From Rubrivivax sp. (GTDB lineage: Bacteria > Pseudomonadota > Gammaproteobacteria > Burkholderiales > Burkholderiaceae_C), in the NCBI GenBank assembly GCA_019635285.1, contig JAHBZS010000014.1, forward strand, positions 36,628-100,627: 64,000 nucleotides of DNA. The letters run 5' to 3'. The first letter of the stretch is position 1; every line of letters starts with the position of its first letter. Shown piece after piece: positions 27,622 to 37,416 of this stretch. A program made the position numbers and the translations under genes. Under the pieces are notes generated by a model. The model ran no database searches and was not told the DNA's origin. It was given only the letters and a program-made list of their open reading frames with translations.

Positions 27622-28029
27622 ATGAAAGCCACGCTGCAACCCGGCCTCAGCGCCGAGACCACCTTCACCGTCGAGCGCGAGCAGACGATCGACTTCATGG
27701 GCGAGGCCGCCCGCGTCTACGCCACGCCGATGCTGGTGCGCGACATCGAGGTCGCCTGCCGCAACCTGCTGCTCGCGCACCTGGACGCGGGCGAGGACTC
27801 GGTCGGCACGCGGGTCGAGATCGACCACATCGGCGCGACGCTGCTCGGCATGCAGGTGACGCTGACCGTGCGCGTGGCCGAGGTCAACGGCCGCGGCGTG
27901 GTGTTCGAGGTCGAGGGCCGCGACGCGGTCGAGCCGATCGTGCGCGGCAAGCATGCGCGCTTCGTCGTCGACGTGGCCAAGACCGGCCAGCGGCTCGCGG
28001 CCAAGGCCGCGAAGGCACGCGGCGGCTGA
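27622..28029 (+). CDS. FlK-like acyl-CoA thioesterase (hotdog fold)
   Basis: A 135-residue single hotdog domain. It preserves the catalytic triad spacing of the fluoroacetyl-CoA thioesterase FlK: Thr35, Glu43 and His69 stand 8 and 26 residues apart, exactly as FlK Thr42, Glu50 and His76. The motifs around them are YATPMLV, VGTRVEIDHIGAT and VFEVEGRDAVEPI. Located between the importer and padB, it may hydrolyse dead-end or excess aromatic acyl-CoA to recover CoA. Fluoroacetate itself is an unlikely substrate. Confidence 0.8.
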   Translation: MKATLQPGLSAETTFTVEREQTIDFMGEAARVYATPMLVRDIEVACRNLLLAHLDAGEDSVGTRVEIDHIGATLLGMQVTLTVRVAEVNGRGVVFEVEGRDAVEPIVRGKHARFVVDVAKTGQRLAAKAAKARGG

Positions 28030-28049
28030 ACGACCGAGCGATTGCAGCG

Positions 28050-30788
28050 ATGACCAAGACCGCCGCCCGCGATGTGAAGCGCGTGCCGACGTACTGCTAC
28101 CAGTGCGTCGCCGGCCCGGACCTGTTGACGGTCAAGGTCGAGGACGGCGTCGCCACCGAGGTCGAGCCGAACTTCTGCGCCGCCGAAGTGCACCCCGGCG
28201 GCGGCAAGGTCTGCGTCAAGGCCTTCGGGCTGATCCAGAAGACCTACAACCCGAACCGCGTGCTCGCGCCGATGAAGCGCAGCAACCCGAAGAAGGGCCG
28301 CGACGAGGACCCCGGTTTCGTCGAGATCTCGTGGGACGAGGCGCTGTCGGCGATCGCCGACAAGCTCAACGCGGTGCGTGCCGAGGGCCTGCTCGACGCG
28401 TCGGGCTATCCGCGCGTGGCCGCCAGCTTCGGCGGCGGCGGCACGCCGCAGTTCTACATGGGCACCTTCCCCGCCTTCCTCTCCGCGTGGGGGCCGGTGG
28501 ACATGGGTTTCGGCTCGGGCCAGGGCGTCAAGTGCTACCACTCCGAGCACCTGTACGGCGAGCTGTGGCACCGCGCGTTCATCGTCGCCGCCGACACGCC
28601 CAGCTGCAACTACCTGATCTCCTGCGGCAACAACATCGAGGCCGCGGGCGGCGTGGTGGGCGTCTGGCGGCACTCGAAGGCGCGCGTGCGCGGCATGAAG
28701 CGCGTGCAGGTCGAGCCGCACCTGTCGATCACCGGCGCCTGCTCGGCGCAGTGGGTGCCGATCCGGCCGAAGACCGACGCCGCCTTCCTGTACGCGCTGA
28801 TCCACGTGATGCTGCACGAGGCGCCGCGCGCGCAGCTCGACCTGCCGCACCTGGCGCAGCGCACCAGCTCGCCTTATCTGGTCGGGCCGCACGGCTACTA
28901 CCTGCGCGAGCGCGCGACGCGCAAGCCGCTGGTCTGGGACGAGGCCGCGGGCCGCGCCACGCCGCACGACGCGCACGGCATCCGCGAGGCCTTGAGCGCC
29001 AGCGTGCAGGTCGATGCGGTCGAGATCGGCGCCGACGGCGACGTGCTGGCCGACGGCCTGCTCGACGGCCAGACCGCGTTCGACAAGCTCGTCGCGCACA
29101 TGGCGCCGTACACGCCCGAGTGGGCGCAGGGCGTCTGCGACGTGCCCGCGGCGACGATGCGCAAGATCGCCAACGAGTACCTGGCCCACGCCTGCATCGG
29201 CCAGACGGTCGAGATCAACGGCAAGGTGATGCCGTTCCGGCCGGTGGCGGTGACGCTGGGCAAGACCGTCAACAACGGCTGGGGCGGCTACGAGTGCTGC
29301 TGGGCGCGCACGCTGCTGGCCACGCTGGTCGGCGCGCTCGAGGTGCCCGGCGGCACGATCGGCACGACGGTGCGGCTGGTCAAGCCGATGTCCGAGCGGC
29401 ACGACAGCGTCAAGCCCGGCCCCGACGGGCTGATGGACTACCCGTTCAACCCGACGTCCAAGGCGCACTGGTCGGCGCAGCCGAACATCCGCAACGCCTA
29501 CAAGACGATGGTGCCGCTGGCCGGCAACAACGCCTGGGCGCAGGCGCTGGGGCCGACGCATTTTTCGTGGATGTTCCTCGACGCCACGCCCAAGGGGCTG
29601 CCGAAGGTCGAGCCGCCGGACGTGTGGTTCGTCTACCGCACCAATCCGGCGATCTCGTTCTGGGACACGCCGGCCATCGGCACGAAGATCGCGCGCTTTC
29701 CGTTCGTCGTCGCCTTCGCCTACACGCGCGACGAGAGCAACCACTACGCCGACATCCTGCTGCCCGACGCCACCGACCTGGAAGGGCTGCAGCTGCTGCG
29801 GCTGGCCGCCACCAAGTACCAGGAGCAGTTCTGGGACCACGAGGGCTTCGCGCTGCGCCAGCCGGTGGTCAAGGCGCGCGGCCAGGCGCGCGACTTCACC
29901 GAGATCTGCACCGAGCTCGCGCGGCGCTGCGGCCTGCTCGAGAAGTACAACGCGGCGATCAACCGCGGCACCTGCGGCGTGCCGTTGAAAGGTGACTACG
30001 GCGACTTCTCGCTCGATCCGGCGTTGCCGCACACGCGCGAAGCCATCTGGGACGCCGCCTGCAAGTCGGCCAGCGCCGAGCTCAGCGAAGGCGCCGAGGT
30101 GCTGGGCCTGGAGTGGTGGAAGGCCCACGGCCTGAAGACGCGCCCGTTCCCGCGCGACCAGTGGTACCTGTACCCGACCATGGTCGAGCGCGGGCTGCGC
30201 TTCGAGATGCCCTACCAGGAGCGGCTGAAGCGCGTCGGCGCCGAACTCGGCCGCCGCCTGCACGAGTCCGACATGCACTGGTGGGACAAGCAGCTCGAGG
30301 AGTACCAGGCGCTGCCGCCGTACAAGGACTTCCCCGGCCTGTGGGAGCAGCGCGTCAGCGCGCTCGGCGGCCAGCCCACCGACTACCCGTTCTGGCTGGT
30401 CACCGCGCGCAGCATGCAGTACGCCTGGGGCGGCAACGTCGGCGTGCAGATGATCCGCGAAGTCGCCGGCAACGTCAGCGGCCACGGCGGCGTGGTCATG
30501 AACCCGGCGGCGGCCGAGCGGTTGGGCATCCGCGAGGGCGAACTGGTCGAGATCGCCACGCCGCAGCGCGCGACGCGCGGCCACGTGGTGCTGCGCCAGG
30601 GCATCCGGCCGGACACGCTGCTGCTGGTGGGCCAGTTCGACCACTGGGTCACGCCGCTGGCCAAGGACTTCGGCGTGCCCAGCCTGAACACGCTGGCCGA
30701 AATGTCGCTGGACCTGACCGACGCCACCGGCTCGGGGGCGGACCTGGTGCGCGTCCGGGTCGGCAAGTCCGGGAGGGCGAAGTCATGA
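28050..30788 (+). CDS. padB: PadB, phenylacetyl-CoA:acceptor oxidoreductase molybdenum subunit
   Basis: A 912-residue DMSO-reductase-family molybdopterin protein. N-terminal cysteines at 16, 19, 43 and 55 can hold a [4Fe-4S] cluster. The molybdopterin and dinucleotide-binding parts include DTPSCNYLISCGNNIE, NPAISFWDTPAIGTKIA and a C-terminal domain with PFWLVTARSMQYAWGGN. Size and the two following genes (Fe-S protein, membrane anchor) match padBCD of Thauera aromatica and Azoarcus. The complex performs the four-electron alpha-oxidation of phenylacetyl-CoA to phenylglyoxylate with quinone as acceptor. No twin-arginine signal is present at the start. The neighbouring ligase and the padE-I genes support the assignment. 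Confidence 0.88.
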   Translation: MTKTAARDVKRVPTYCYQCVAGPDLLTVKVEDGVATEVEPNFCAAEVHPGGGKVCVKAFGLIQKTYNPNRVLAPMKRSNPKKGRDEDPGFVEISWDEALSAIADKLNAVRAEGLLDASGYPRVAASFGGGGTPQFYMGTFPAFLSAWGPVDMGFGSGQGVKCYHSEHLYGELWHRAFIVAADTPSCNYLISCGNNIEAAGGVVGVWRHSKARVRGMKRVQVEPHLSITGACSAQWVPIRPKTDAAFLYALIHVMLHEAPRAQLDLPHLAQRTSSPYLVGPHGYYLRERATRKPLVWDEAAGRATPHDAHGIREALSASVQVDAVEIGADGDVLADGLLDGQTAFDKLVAHMAPYTPEWAQGVCDVPAATMRKIANEYLAHACIGQTVEINGKVMPFRPVAVTLGKTVNNGWGGYECCWARTLLATLVGALEVPGGTIGTTVRLVKPMSERHDSVKPGPDGLMDYPFNPTSKAHWSAQPNIRNAYKTMVPLAGNNAWAQALGPTHFSWMFLDATPKGLPKVEPPDVWFVYRTNPAISFWDTPAIGTKIARFPFVVAFAYTRDESNHYADILLPDATDLEGLQLLRLAATKYQEQFWDHEGFALRQPVVKARGQARDFTEICTELARRCGLLEKYNAAINRGTCGVPLKGDYGDFSLDPALPHTREAIWDAACKSASAELSEGAEVLGLEWWKAHGLKTRPFPRDQWYLYPTMVERGLRFEMPYQERLKRVGAELGRRLHESDMHWWDKQLEEYQALPPYKDFPGLWEQRVSALGGQPTDYPFWLVTARSMQYAWGGNVGVQMIREVAGNVSGHGGVVMNPAAAERLGIREGELVEIATPQRATRGHVVLRQGIRPDTLLLVGQFDHWVTPLAKDFGVPSLNTLAEMSLDLTDATGSGADLVRVRVGKSGRAKS

Positions 30789-31462
30789 CGCGGTGGGCGA
30801 TGGTCGCCGACCTGCGCCGCTGCGTCGGCTGCCAGACCTGCACCGCGGCGTGCAAGCACGCCAACGCGACGCCGCCCGGCGTGCAATGGCGGCGCGTGCT
30901 CGACATGGAGTTCGGCACCTACCCCGACGTGCAGCGCGCGTTCGTGCCGGTCGGCTGCCAGCACTGCGAGGACCCGCCCTGCATGGAGGTGTGCCCGAGC
31001 ACGGCCACCAAGAAGCGCGCCGACGGCATCGTCACCATCGACTACGACCTGTGCATCGGCTGCGCCTACTGCGCCGTCGCCTGCCCGTACCAGGCGCGCT
31101 ACAAGACCGAGCGCGCCAGCTTCGCCTACGGCCGCGCCAGCGAACAAGAACAGGCGCGCTTCGACGAAGGGCGGCTGGGCGTCGCCACCAAGTGCACCTT
31201 CTGCGTCGACCGCATCGACGCCGGCCTGGCCAAGGGGCAGACGCCGGGCGTCGACGCCGAGGCCACGCCGGCCTGCGTCAACGCCTGCATCGCCGAGGCG
31301 CTGGCCTTCGGCGACATCGACGACCCGCAGAGCAATGTCTCGCGCCTGGTGGCCGAGAACCGGCACTTCCGCATGCACGAGGAGCTCGGCACCGGGCCCG
31401 GCTTCTACTATCTGTGGGACCACGCCGACGCTGGCGACAGCGGCGGCGAAGGCCAGCCATGA
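30785..31462 (+). CDS. padC: PadC, phenylacetyl-CoA:acceptor oxidoreductase Fe-S subunit
   Basis: A 225-residue ferredoxin-type subunit, coupled to padB by ATGA. Cys clusters CVGCQTCTAACKHA, CQHCEDPPCMEVCP, CIGCAYCAVACPYQ and CTFCVDRI plus CVNAC give four [4Fe-4S] sites, as in DmsB-like electron-transfer subunits. It carries electrons from the molybdenum subunit to the membrane subunit PadD, whose ATG overlaps its stop. Confidence 0.9.
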   Translation: MTRWAMVADLRRCVGCQTCTAACKHANATPPGVQWRRVLDMEFGTYPDVQRAFVPVGCQHCEDPPCMEVCPSTATKKRADGIVTIDYDLCIGCAYCAVACPYQARYKTERASFAYGRASEQEQARFDEGRLGVATKCTFCVDRIDAGLAKGQTPGVDAEATPACVNACIAEALAFGDIDDPQSNVSRLVAENRHFRMHEELGTGPGFYYLWDHADAGDSGGEGQP

Positions 31463-32280
31463 GCTTCGGCCCGAACCCCTGGCACCAGAGCTCGTGGGAC
31501 GCGCGCGCCGCGGGCAACTTCATGGCCGGCGGCGCCGGCAGCGGGCTGATCGTCGCCGCCGCGCTGGGCGGCGGGCCGGCCTGGCTGTTCCTTGCCGGCG
31601 CGGCGATCGTCGGCATCGGGCTGCTGTGCGTGTGGGCCGAGATCAGCCGCCCCTGGCGCGCGCTCAACGTCTTCTTCCACCCGCGCACCTCGTGGATGAC
31701 GCGCGAGGCGATCGTCGCGCCGGCGCTGATGCTGCTCGCGCTGGCGGCGGCGCTGAGCGCTGGCGCGGCGGCCTGGGGCGCTGCACTGGTGGCGCTGGCC
31801 TTCGTCTACTGCCAGGGCCGCATCCTGCGCGCCGCACGCGGCATCCCGGCCTGGCGCGAGCCGACGATCGTGCCGCTGATCGTCGCCACCGGGCTGGCGG
31901 AAGGCCTGGGCCTGTGGCTGCTGCTGGCCGGACGCGCGGCGCCGCTGGCGACATGGGCCGCGCTCGCCGTCGCGCTGCTGGCGCGCCAGTGGCTGTGGGG
32001 TCGCTGGCGGGCGCGCATCCAGGCCGCGCCGCGTGCGCTGGCCGCGATCGATGCCGCCGGCCGCGGCGTCCAAGCCGGCACGCTGCTGGCGCTGGCGCTG
32101 GCCTTCGCGGCGATGCTCGCGCCGCTGCCGCCTGCTGCGATCTGGGTGCTGCAGGCCGTCGCCGGGCTGGCGGCGCTGGCGGCAGGCTTGTGGTTCAAGT
32201 TCACGCTGGTCACGCGCGCCGCGTTCAACCAGGGCTTCGCGCTGCCGCACCTGCCGGTGCGCGGTGTGCGGCGCAGCTGA
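31459..32280 (+). CDS. padD: PadD, phenylacetyl-CoA:acceptor oxidoreductase membrane subunit
   Basis: A 273-residue protein with about eight hydrophobic segments, of the DmsC type. It starts FGPNPWHQSSWDARAAGNFMAGGAGSGL, the N-terminal pattern of membrane anchors of molybdenum oxidoreductases, and contains EISRPWRALNVFFHPRTSWM. It should anchor PadBC at the cytoplasmic membrane and pass electrons to quinone. It overlaps padC by 4 bases. Confidence 0.85.
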   Translation: MSFGPNPWHQSSWDARAAGNFMAGGAGSGLIVAAALGGGPAWLFLAGAAIVGIGLLCVWAEISRPWRALNVFFHPRTSWMTREAIVAPALMLLALAAALSAGAAAWGAALVALAFVYCQGRILRAARGIPAWREPTIVPLIVATGLAEGLGLWLLLAGRAAPLATWAALAVALLARQWLWGRWRARIQAAPRALAAIDAAGRGVQAGTLLALALAFAAMLAPLPPAAIWVLQAVAGLAALAAGLWFKFTLVTRAAFNQGFALPHLPVRGVRRS

Positions 32281-32297
32281 CTCTCCAGGAGGCCGCC

Positions 32298-33635
32298 ATG
32301 GGCGCACCCAACGAACTCTCGCGTGTCGCCGCCGCCGGCGGCCATCTGCATGCGGCGCAGGAGACGATGTCGCGCGACGAGCTGGCCGCCGTGCAGCTGC
32401 AACGGCTGCGCGCGACACTGGCCAACGCGCACGCCCACGTGCCGTGGCAGCGCGCGCGGCTCGACGCCGCCGGGCTGGAACCGCAGGCACTGCGCAGCCT
32501 GGACGACATCCGCGCGCTGCCGTTCACCACCAAGGCCGACCTGCGCGACCAGTACCCGTTCGGCCTGTTCGCGCGGCCGGTGCAAGGTCTGGCGCGCATC
32601 CACGCGTCGTCGGGCACGACGGGCAAGCCCACCGTCGTCGGCTACACCGCGGGCGATCTCGAGCGCTGGGCCGAGCTGATGGCGCGCTCGCTGTACTGCG
32701 CCGGCGCGCGCCCCGGCGACATCGTGCACAACGCCTACGGCTACGGCCTGTTCACCGGCGGCCTCGGCGCGCACGACGGCGCGACCCGGCTCGGCTGCGC
32801 CGTGGTGCCGGCGTCCGGCGGCGGCAGCGAGCGGCAGGTGGCGCTGATCATGGACTTCCATCCGCGCGTGCTGTGCGCGACGCCGTCCTACGCGCTGGCG
32901 CTGGCCGAGGTCGCCGACAGCCAAGGCATCGATCTGCGCCGCAGCGGTCTGGCGATCGGCCTGTTCGGCGGCGAGCCGTGGAGCGCGGCGATGCGCGCCG
33001 AGATCGACGCGCGCCTCGGGCTGCACGCGACCGACGTCTACGGCCTGTCCGAGATCATGGGCCCGGGCGTGGCCTGCGAATGCGAGCAGCGCGACGGGCT
33101 GCACGGCTGGGAGGACCACTTCCTGTTCGAGGTCATCGACCCCGAAACCGGCGAGCCCGCGGCCGAAGGCGCCGCCGGCGAGCTGGTCATCACCACGCTG
33201 ACCAAGGAAGCGCTGCCGATGCTGCGCTACCGCACCCGCGACATCACGCGCGTCGCGCGCGAGCGCTGCGCCTGCGGCCGCAGCCACCTGCGCATCCTGC
33301 GCGTGGCCGGGCGCAGCGACGACATGATGATCATCCGCGGCGTCAACGTCTATCCGTCGCAGGTCGAGGCGGTGCTGGTCGGCCGGCCGGGCATCGCGCC
33401 GCACTACCAGCTGGTGCTGACGCGCCACGGCCACCTCGACCGGCTGCGCATCGAGGTCGAGGCCGAACCCGGCGTGCCCGAGGGCCGCTTCGGCGAACTC
33501 GCCGCCGACGTGATCCACCACATCAAGTCGCTGATCGGCGTCACCGCCGAAGTCGCGGTGCTGGCGCCCGGCGCGGTGCCGCGCTCGCAGGGCAAGGCAG
33601 TGCGCGTGCGCGACCTGCGTCCGAAGGGAGCCTGA
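32298..33635 (+). CDS. paaK: Phenylacetate-CoA ligase
   Basis: A 445-residue ligase with an AGGAGG ribosome site 6 bases before the ATG. The phosphate loop is [14 protein letters not shown], the aryl-acid active site has [16 protein letters not shown], and [34 protein letters not shown] and [10 protein letters not shown] are the PaaK family C-terminal motifs, including its Cys-containing insert. It converts phenylacetate, CoA and ATP to phenylacetyl-CoA, AMP and PPi. Its place directly after padBCD provides the substrate of that complex. Confidence 0.95.
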   Translation: MGAPNELSRVAAAGGHLHAAQETMSRDELAAVQLQRLRATLANAHAHVPWQRARLDAAGLEPQALRSLDDIRALPFTTKADLRDQYPFGLFARPVQGLARIHASSGTTGKPTVVGYTAGDLERWAELMARSLYCAGARPGDIVHNAYGYGLFTGGLGAHDGATRLGCAVVPASGGGSERQVALIMDFHPRVLCATPSYALALAEVADSQGIDLRRSGLAIGLFGGEPWSAAMRAEIDARLGLHATDVYGLSEIMGPGVACECEQRDGLHGWEDHFLFEVIDPETGEPAAEGAAGELVITTLTKEALPMLRYRTRDITRVARERCACGRSHLRILRVAGRSDDMMIIRGVNVYPSQVEAVLVGRPGIAPHYQLVLTRHGHLDRLRIEVEAEPGVPEGRFGELAADVIHHIKSLIGVTAEVAVLAPGAVPRSQGKAVRVRDLRPKGA

Positions 33636-33637
33636 GC

Positions 33638-34108
33638 GTGGCCAAGCGCTTGCTCTCGCTGCAGGTCAACGGCCGCGAGCACACCCTCGCCGCGGCCGAC
33701 GGCGCGCTGCTGATCGAGGTGCTGCGCGACGCGCTGCAGCTCACCGGCACCAAGCAGGGCTGCGACGGTGGCGAATGCGGCGCCTGCACCGTGCTGGTCG
33801 ACGACCGGCCGCGGCTGGCGTGCTCGACGCTGGCCGCGCAGGTCGAGGGCAGGCGCATCGAGACGGTCGAAGGCCTGGCGAAGCACGGCCGGCTGTCGCC
33901 GGTGCAGCAGGCGTTCCACGACAAGCTGGGCGCACAGTGCGGCTTCTGCACGCCGGGCATGGTGATGGCGTCCGAAGGCCTGCTGCGGCGCAACCCGCAG
34001 CCGACCGTCGACGAGATCAAGACCGCGTTGGGCGGCAACCTGTGCCGCTGCACCGGCTACGTGAAGATCGTCGAATCGGTGCAAGCCGCCGCGGAGGCCG
34101 CGCGATGA
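33638..34108 (+). CDS. hcrC: 4-hydroxybenzoyl-CoA reductase gamma subunit ([2Fe-2S])
   Basis: A 156-residue xanthine-oxidase-family small subunit beginning at GTG. The plant-type cluster is [15 protein letters not shown] plus a fourth Cys, and the second [2Fe-2S] cluster is formed by CGFCTPGM and CRCTGY. These pass electrons from the beta subunit to the molybdenum site. It is followed with a 4-base overlap by the alpha subunit, giving the order hcrCAB. Confidence 0.93.
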   Translation: MAKRLLSLQVNGREHTLAAADGALLIEVLRDALQLTGTKQGCDGGECGACTVLVDDRPRLACSTLAAQVEGRRIETVEGLAKHGRLSPVQQAFHDKLGAQCGFCTPGMVMASEGLLRRNPQPTVDEIKTALGGNLCRCTGYVKIVESVQAAAEAAR

Positions 34109-36441
34109 GCCTTCGCCTGCCCCGCGCCGGCCGCATCGGCGTGCGCACGCCGCTGATCGACGGCATCGACAAGGTCACCGGCCGCGCGAAGTACACGGCC
34201 GACATCGCGGCACATGGTGCGCTGGTCGGGCGCATCCTGCGCAGCCCGCATCCGCACGCGAAGATCGTCTCGATCGACACGCGTGCCGCCGAGGCGCTCG
34301 AAGGCGTGCACGCGGTGTGCACCGGCGACGACACCCCCGTGCCCTTCGGCGTGCTGCCGATCGCCGAGAACGAATATCCGCTGGCGCGCGCCAAGGTGCG
34401 CTACCGCGGCGACCCGGTGGCCGCGGTGGCGGCGATCGACGAAGCCACCGCGGAACGCGCGCTGGCGCTGATCGACGTGCAGTACGAGGTGCTGCCGGCG
34501 TACTTCACGGCCAAGGCGGCGATGAAGGCCGGCGCGGCGGCGATCCACGACGACAAGCCGAACAACATCCTGCGCGAGGTGCATGCCGAGTTCGGCGATT
34601 CGGCCGCCGGCTTCACCGGTGCCGATCTGGTGCGCGAGAAGACCTTCAGCTTCGCCGAGGTCAACCACGCGCACATGGAGCCGAACGCGACGCTGGCCGA
34701 ATACGACCCCGAGCGCGACGGCGTGACGCTGCACACGACGACGCAGGTGCCGTACTACGTGCACCTGAAGGTCGCTGCCTGCCTGCAGATCACCGAGGCG
34801 CAGGTGCGCGTGATCAAGCCCTTCCTCGGCGGCGGCTTCGGCGCGCGCACCGAGTGCCTGCACTTCGAGATCATCGCCGCGCTGCTGGCGCGCAAGGCGC
34901 GCGGCACGGTGCGCCTGCTGCAGACGCGCGAGGAGACCTTCATCGCGCACCGCGGCCGGCCGTGGACGCAGGTGAAGATGAAGATCGGCCTCAAGCGCGA
35001 CGGCCGCATCACCGCGCTCGCGCTGGAGGCGACACAGGCCGGCGGCGCCTATGCCGGCTACGGGATCATCACGATCCTCTACACCGGGGCGCTGATGCAC
35101 GGCATCTACGACATCCCGGCCATCAAGCACGACGCCTGGCGCGTCTACACCAACCTGCCGCCGTGCGGCGCGCAGCGCGGCCATGGAACGGTCGATACGC
35201 GCGCCGCCTTCGAGGCGCTGCTCACCGACATGGCGGCCGAACTCGGTCTCGACGCTTTTGCCGTGCGGCAGAAGAACCTGCTGCCGCAGATCCCGTACCG
35301 CACGATGTACGCGCAGAACGTGCTCAGCTACGGCCTGCCCGACTGCCTGGAGAAAGTGAAGGCGGCGTCGGGCTGGGAGGAGCGCAAGGGGCGTCTGCCC
35401 AAGGGCCGCGGCCTCGGGCTGGCGTGCTCGCACTTCGTCTCGGGCACCTCGACGCCCAAGCACTGGACCGGCGAGCCGCACGCCGTGGTGCAGTTGCGGC
35501 TGGACTTCGACGGCAGCGTGACGCTGTTCACCGGCGCCGCCGACATCGGCCAGGGCTCGAACACCATGGCCGCGCAGTGCGCCGCCGAGGTGCTGCAGGC
35601 CGCGCTGCCGCGCATCCGCGTCGTCTCGGCCGACAGCGCGGTCACGCCCAAGGACAACGGCAGCTACTCATCGCGCGTGACCTTCATGGTCGGCCGCGCG
35701 ACGATCGCCGCGGCGACCGAGCTGAAGACGCTGCTGGTCAAGGCGGCCGCCGGCCGGTTGGAGGCGTCGGAAGCCGACATCGAGCTGCGCGACGAGAGCT
35801 TCTTCATCCGCGGCACCGACCGCGGCCTGAACTGGATCGACACCGTGCGCGCGGCGATGGTCGACAGCGGCGCGGTCACGGTCAAGGGCACCTACACCTG
35901 CCCGATCGAGTTCCAGGGCGACAAGAAGATCCGCGGCAGCGCGATCGGCGCGACGATGGGCTTCTGCTATGCGGCGCAGGTGGTCGAGGCCTCGGTCGAC
36001 GAGCTGAGCGGCAAGGTCAGCGCGCACAAGGTGTGGGTCGCCGTCGACGTCGGCCGTGCGCTGAACCCGCTGGTGGTCGAGGGCCAGACGCAGGGCGGCG
36101 TGTGGATGGGCATGGGCCAGGCGCTGTGCGAGCAGACCGCGTACGACGACGGCCGCATGCTGCACGGCAACCTGCTCGACTACCGCGTGCCGACGATCGC
36201 CGAGAGCCCGGACATCGAGGTCATCATCGTCGAGAGCATCGACCCGAACGGGCCCTTCGGCGCGAAGGAGGCGTCCGAAGGCATGCTCGCCGGCTTCCTG
36301 CCTGCCGTGCGCGAGGCGGTGCAGGAAGCCGTCGGCGTGCGCTGCGACGAGTTTCCGCTGAGCCCCGAGCGCATCGCCGAGCTGCTGGACAAGCGCGACG
36401 CGGCGCAGAAGGCCGCGGCCCGCGCGAAGGAGCCCGCATGA
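34105..36441 (+). CDS. hcrA: 4-hydroxybenzoyl-CoA reductase alpha subunit (molybdenum)
   Basis: A 778-residue xanthine-oxidase-family large subunit, close to the known length of Thauera HcrA. Recognisable are the substrate-channel motif [37 protein letters not shown] (Mo cofactor) and [11 protein letters not shown] with the C-terminal Glu expected at the active site. The enzyme removes the para-hydroxyl group of 4-hydroxybenzoyl-CoA reductively to yield benzoyl-CoA, running in the opposite direction from other members of the family. The diagnostic partner is the beta subunit with its extra cluster. Confidence 0.93.
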   Translation: MSLRLPRAGRIGVRTPLIDGIDKVTGRAKYTADIAAHGALVGRILRSPHPHAKIVSIDTRAAEALEGVHAVCTGDDTPVPFGVLPIAENEYPLARAKVRYRGDPVAAVAAIDEATAERALALIDVQYEVLPAYFTAKAAMKAGAAAIHDDKPNNILREVHAEFGDSAAGFTGADLVREKTFSFAEVNHAHMEPNATLAEYDPERDGVTLHTTTQVPYYVHLKVAACLQITEAQVRVIKPFLGGGFGARTECLHFEIIAALLARKARGTVRLLQTREETFIAHRGRPWTQVKMKIGLKRDGRITALALEATQAGGAYAGYGIITILYTGALMHGIYDIPAIKHDAWRVYTNLPPCGAQRGHGTVDTRAAFEALLTDMAAELGLDAFAVRQKNLLPQIPYRTMYAQNVLSYGLPDCLEKVKAASGWEERKGRLPKGRGLGLACSHFVSGTSTPKHWTGEPHAVVQLRLDFDGSVTLFTGAADIGQGSNTMAAQCAAEVLQAALPRIRVVSADSAVTPKDNGSYSSRVTFMVGRATIAAATELKTLLVKAAAGRLEASEADIELRDESFFIRGTDRGLNWIDTVRAAMVDSGAVTVKGTYTCPIEFQGDKKIRGSAIGATMGFCYAAQVVEASVDELSGKVSAHKVWVAVDVGRALNPLVVEGQTQGGVWMGMGQALCEQTAYDDGRMLHGNLLDYRVPTIAESPDIEVIIVESIDPNGPFGAKEASEGMLAGFLPAVREAVQEAVGVRCDEFPLSPERIAELLDKRDAAQKAAARAKEPA

Positions 36442-37412
36442 ACGCGCTCCATGAAGTGCGCATGCTGCGCCCAGTCCACATCGACGACGCGGTGCGCGCG
36501 CTGGCCGAAGACGGCGCACAGCCGCTGGCCGGCGGCACCGATCTGCTGCCGAACCTGCGCCGCGGCATCGGCGCGCCGCGCGCGCTGGTCGACCTGACGG
36601 CGGTGGCCGCGCTCGATGCCGTCGCCGTGCGCTCCGACGGCAGCTTGCGCGTCGGCGCCACCGCAACGCTGGCCGCACTGGCCGACCACGTCGCTCTGCA
36701 CGCCGGCTGGCCGGCGCTGGCCAAGGCGGCCGGCCTCGTCGCCGGCGCGACGCACCGCGAGGCCGCGACGCTGGGCGGCAACCTGTGCCAGGACACGCGC
36801 TGCATGTTCTACAACCAGAGCGAATGGTGGCGCGCCGGCAACGGCTATTGCCTCAAGTACCGCGGCGACAAATGCCACGTCGTCGTCAAGAGCGACCGCT
36901 GCTACGCGACCTATCACGGCGACGTCGCGCCGGCGCTGATCGCGCTGGACGCCAGCGCCGAGATCGTCGGCCCCGGCGGCGCACGCACGCTGCCGCTGGC
37001 GGCGCTGTTCGTCGAGGACGGCAAGCGCCGCCTGACGCTGGCGCCGGGCGAATGGATCACCGCCGTCGTCGTGCCGCCGACCGCCGGCTGGCGCGCCGAC
37101 TATGCGAAGGCGCGGGTGCGCGACGCGGTCGACTTCCCGCTGGCCGGCGCGGCGGTGGCGCTGAAGCGCGACGGCGAGCGGCTGGCCGGGCTGCGCGTGG
37201 CCATCACCGGCACCAACTCGGCGCCGCGGGTCGTGCCCACCGACGCGTTGCTCGGCGGCCCGTGGGACGCCGCGTCCGCGCAGGCGCTGGCCAAGGCGGT
37301 GCAGACGACGAGCAACGTGCTGGCGACCAGCGTCGCGACGGTCAGGTACCGCCGCCGCATGGCGCAGGCGCTGGTGTGCCGGCTCGTCGACGAACTGTGG
37401 GCCGGGGGCTGA
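36438..37412 (+). CDS. hcrB: 4-hydroxybenzoyl-CoA reductase beta subunit (FAD, extra [4Fe-4S])
   Basis: A 324-residue FAD subunit coupled to hcrA by ATGA. FAD contacts are [15 protein letters not shown] and [18 protein letters not shown]. Between residues 122 and 155 lies the insert unique to 4-hydroxybenzoyl-CoA reductases: Cys122, Cys138, Cys146 and Cys155, the very positions that ligate the additional [4Fe-4S] cluster in the Thauera enzyme. This excludes the gene being an ordinary CO dehydrogenase or xanthine dehydrogenase medium subunit. The cluster lets low-potential ferredoxin electrons enter. Confidence 0.95.
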   Translation: MNALHEVRMLRPVHIDDAVRALAEDGAQPLAGGTDLLPNLRRGIGAPRALVDLTAVAALDAVAVRSDGSLRVGATATLAALADHVALHAGWPALAKAAGLVAGATHREAATLGGNLCQDTRCMFYNQSEWWRAGNGYCLKYRGDKCHVVVKSDRCYATYHGDVAPALIALDASAEIVGPGGARTLPLAALFVEDGKRRLTLAPGEWITAVVVPPTAGWRADYAKARVRDAVDFPLAGAAVALKRDGERLAGLRVAITGTNSAPRVVPTDALLGGPWDAASAQALAKAVQTTSNVLATSVATVRYRRRMAQALVCRLVDELWAGG

Positions 37413-37416
37413 GGCG

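Noticed and set aside
27717-30644. A 975-codon open frame on the minus strand opposite padB
   Set aside because: It lies antisense to a protein with clear cofactor motifs and its own translation is low-complexity His/Arg/Ala-rich. Long antisense frames are expected in DNA of this GC content.
36438-37412. A CO dehydrogenase or xanthine dehydrogenase medium subunit
   Set aside because: The Cys122/138/146/155 insert is specific to 4-hydroxybenzoyl-CoA reductase, and the neighbours fit that enzyme.
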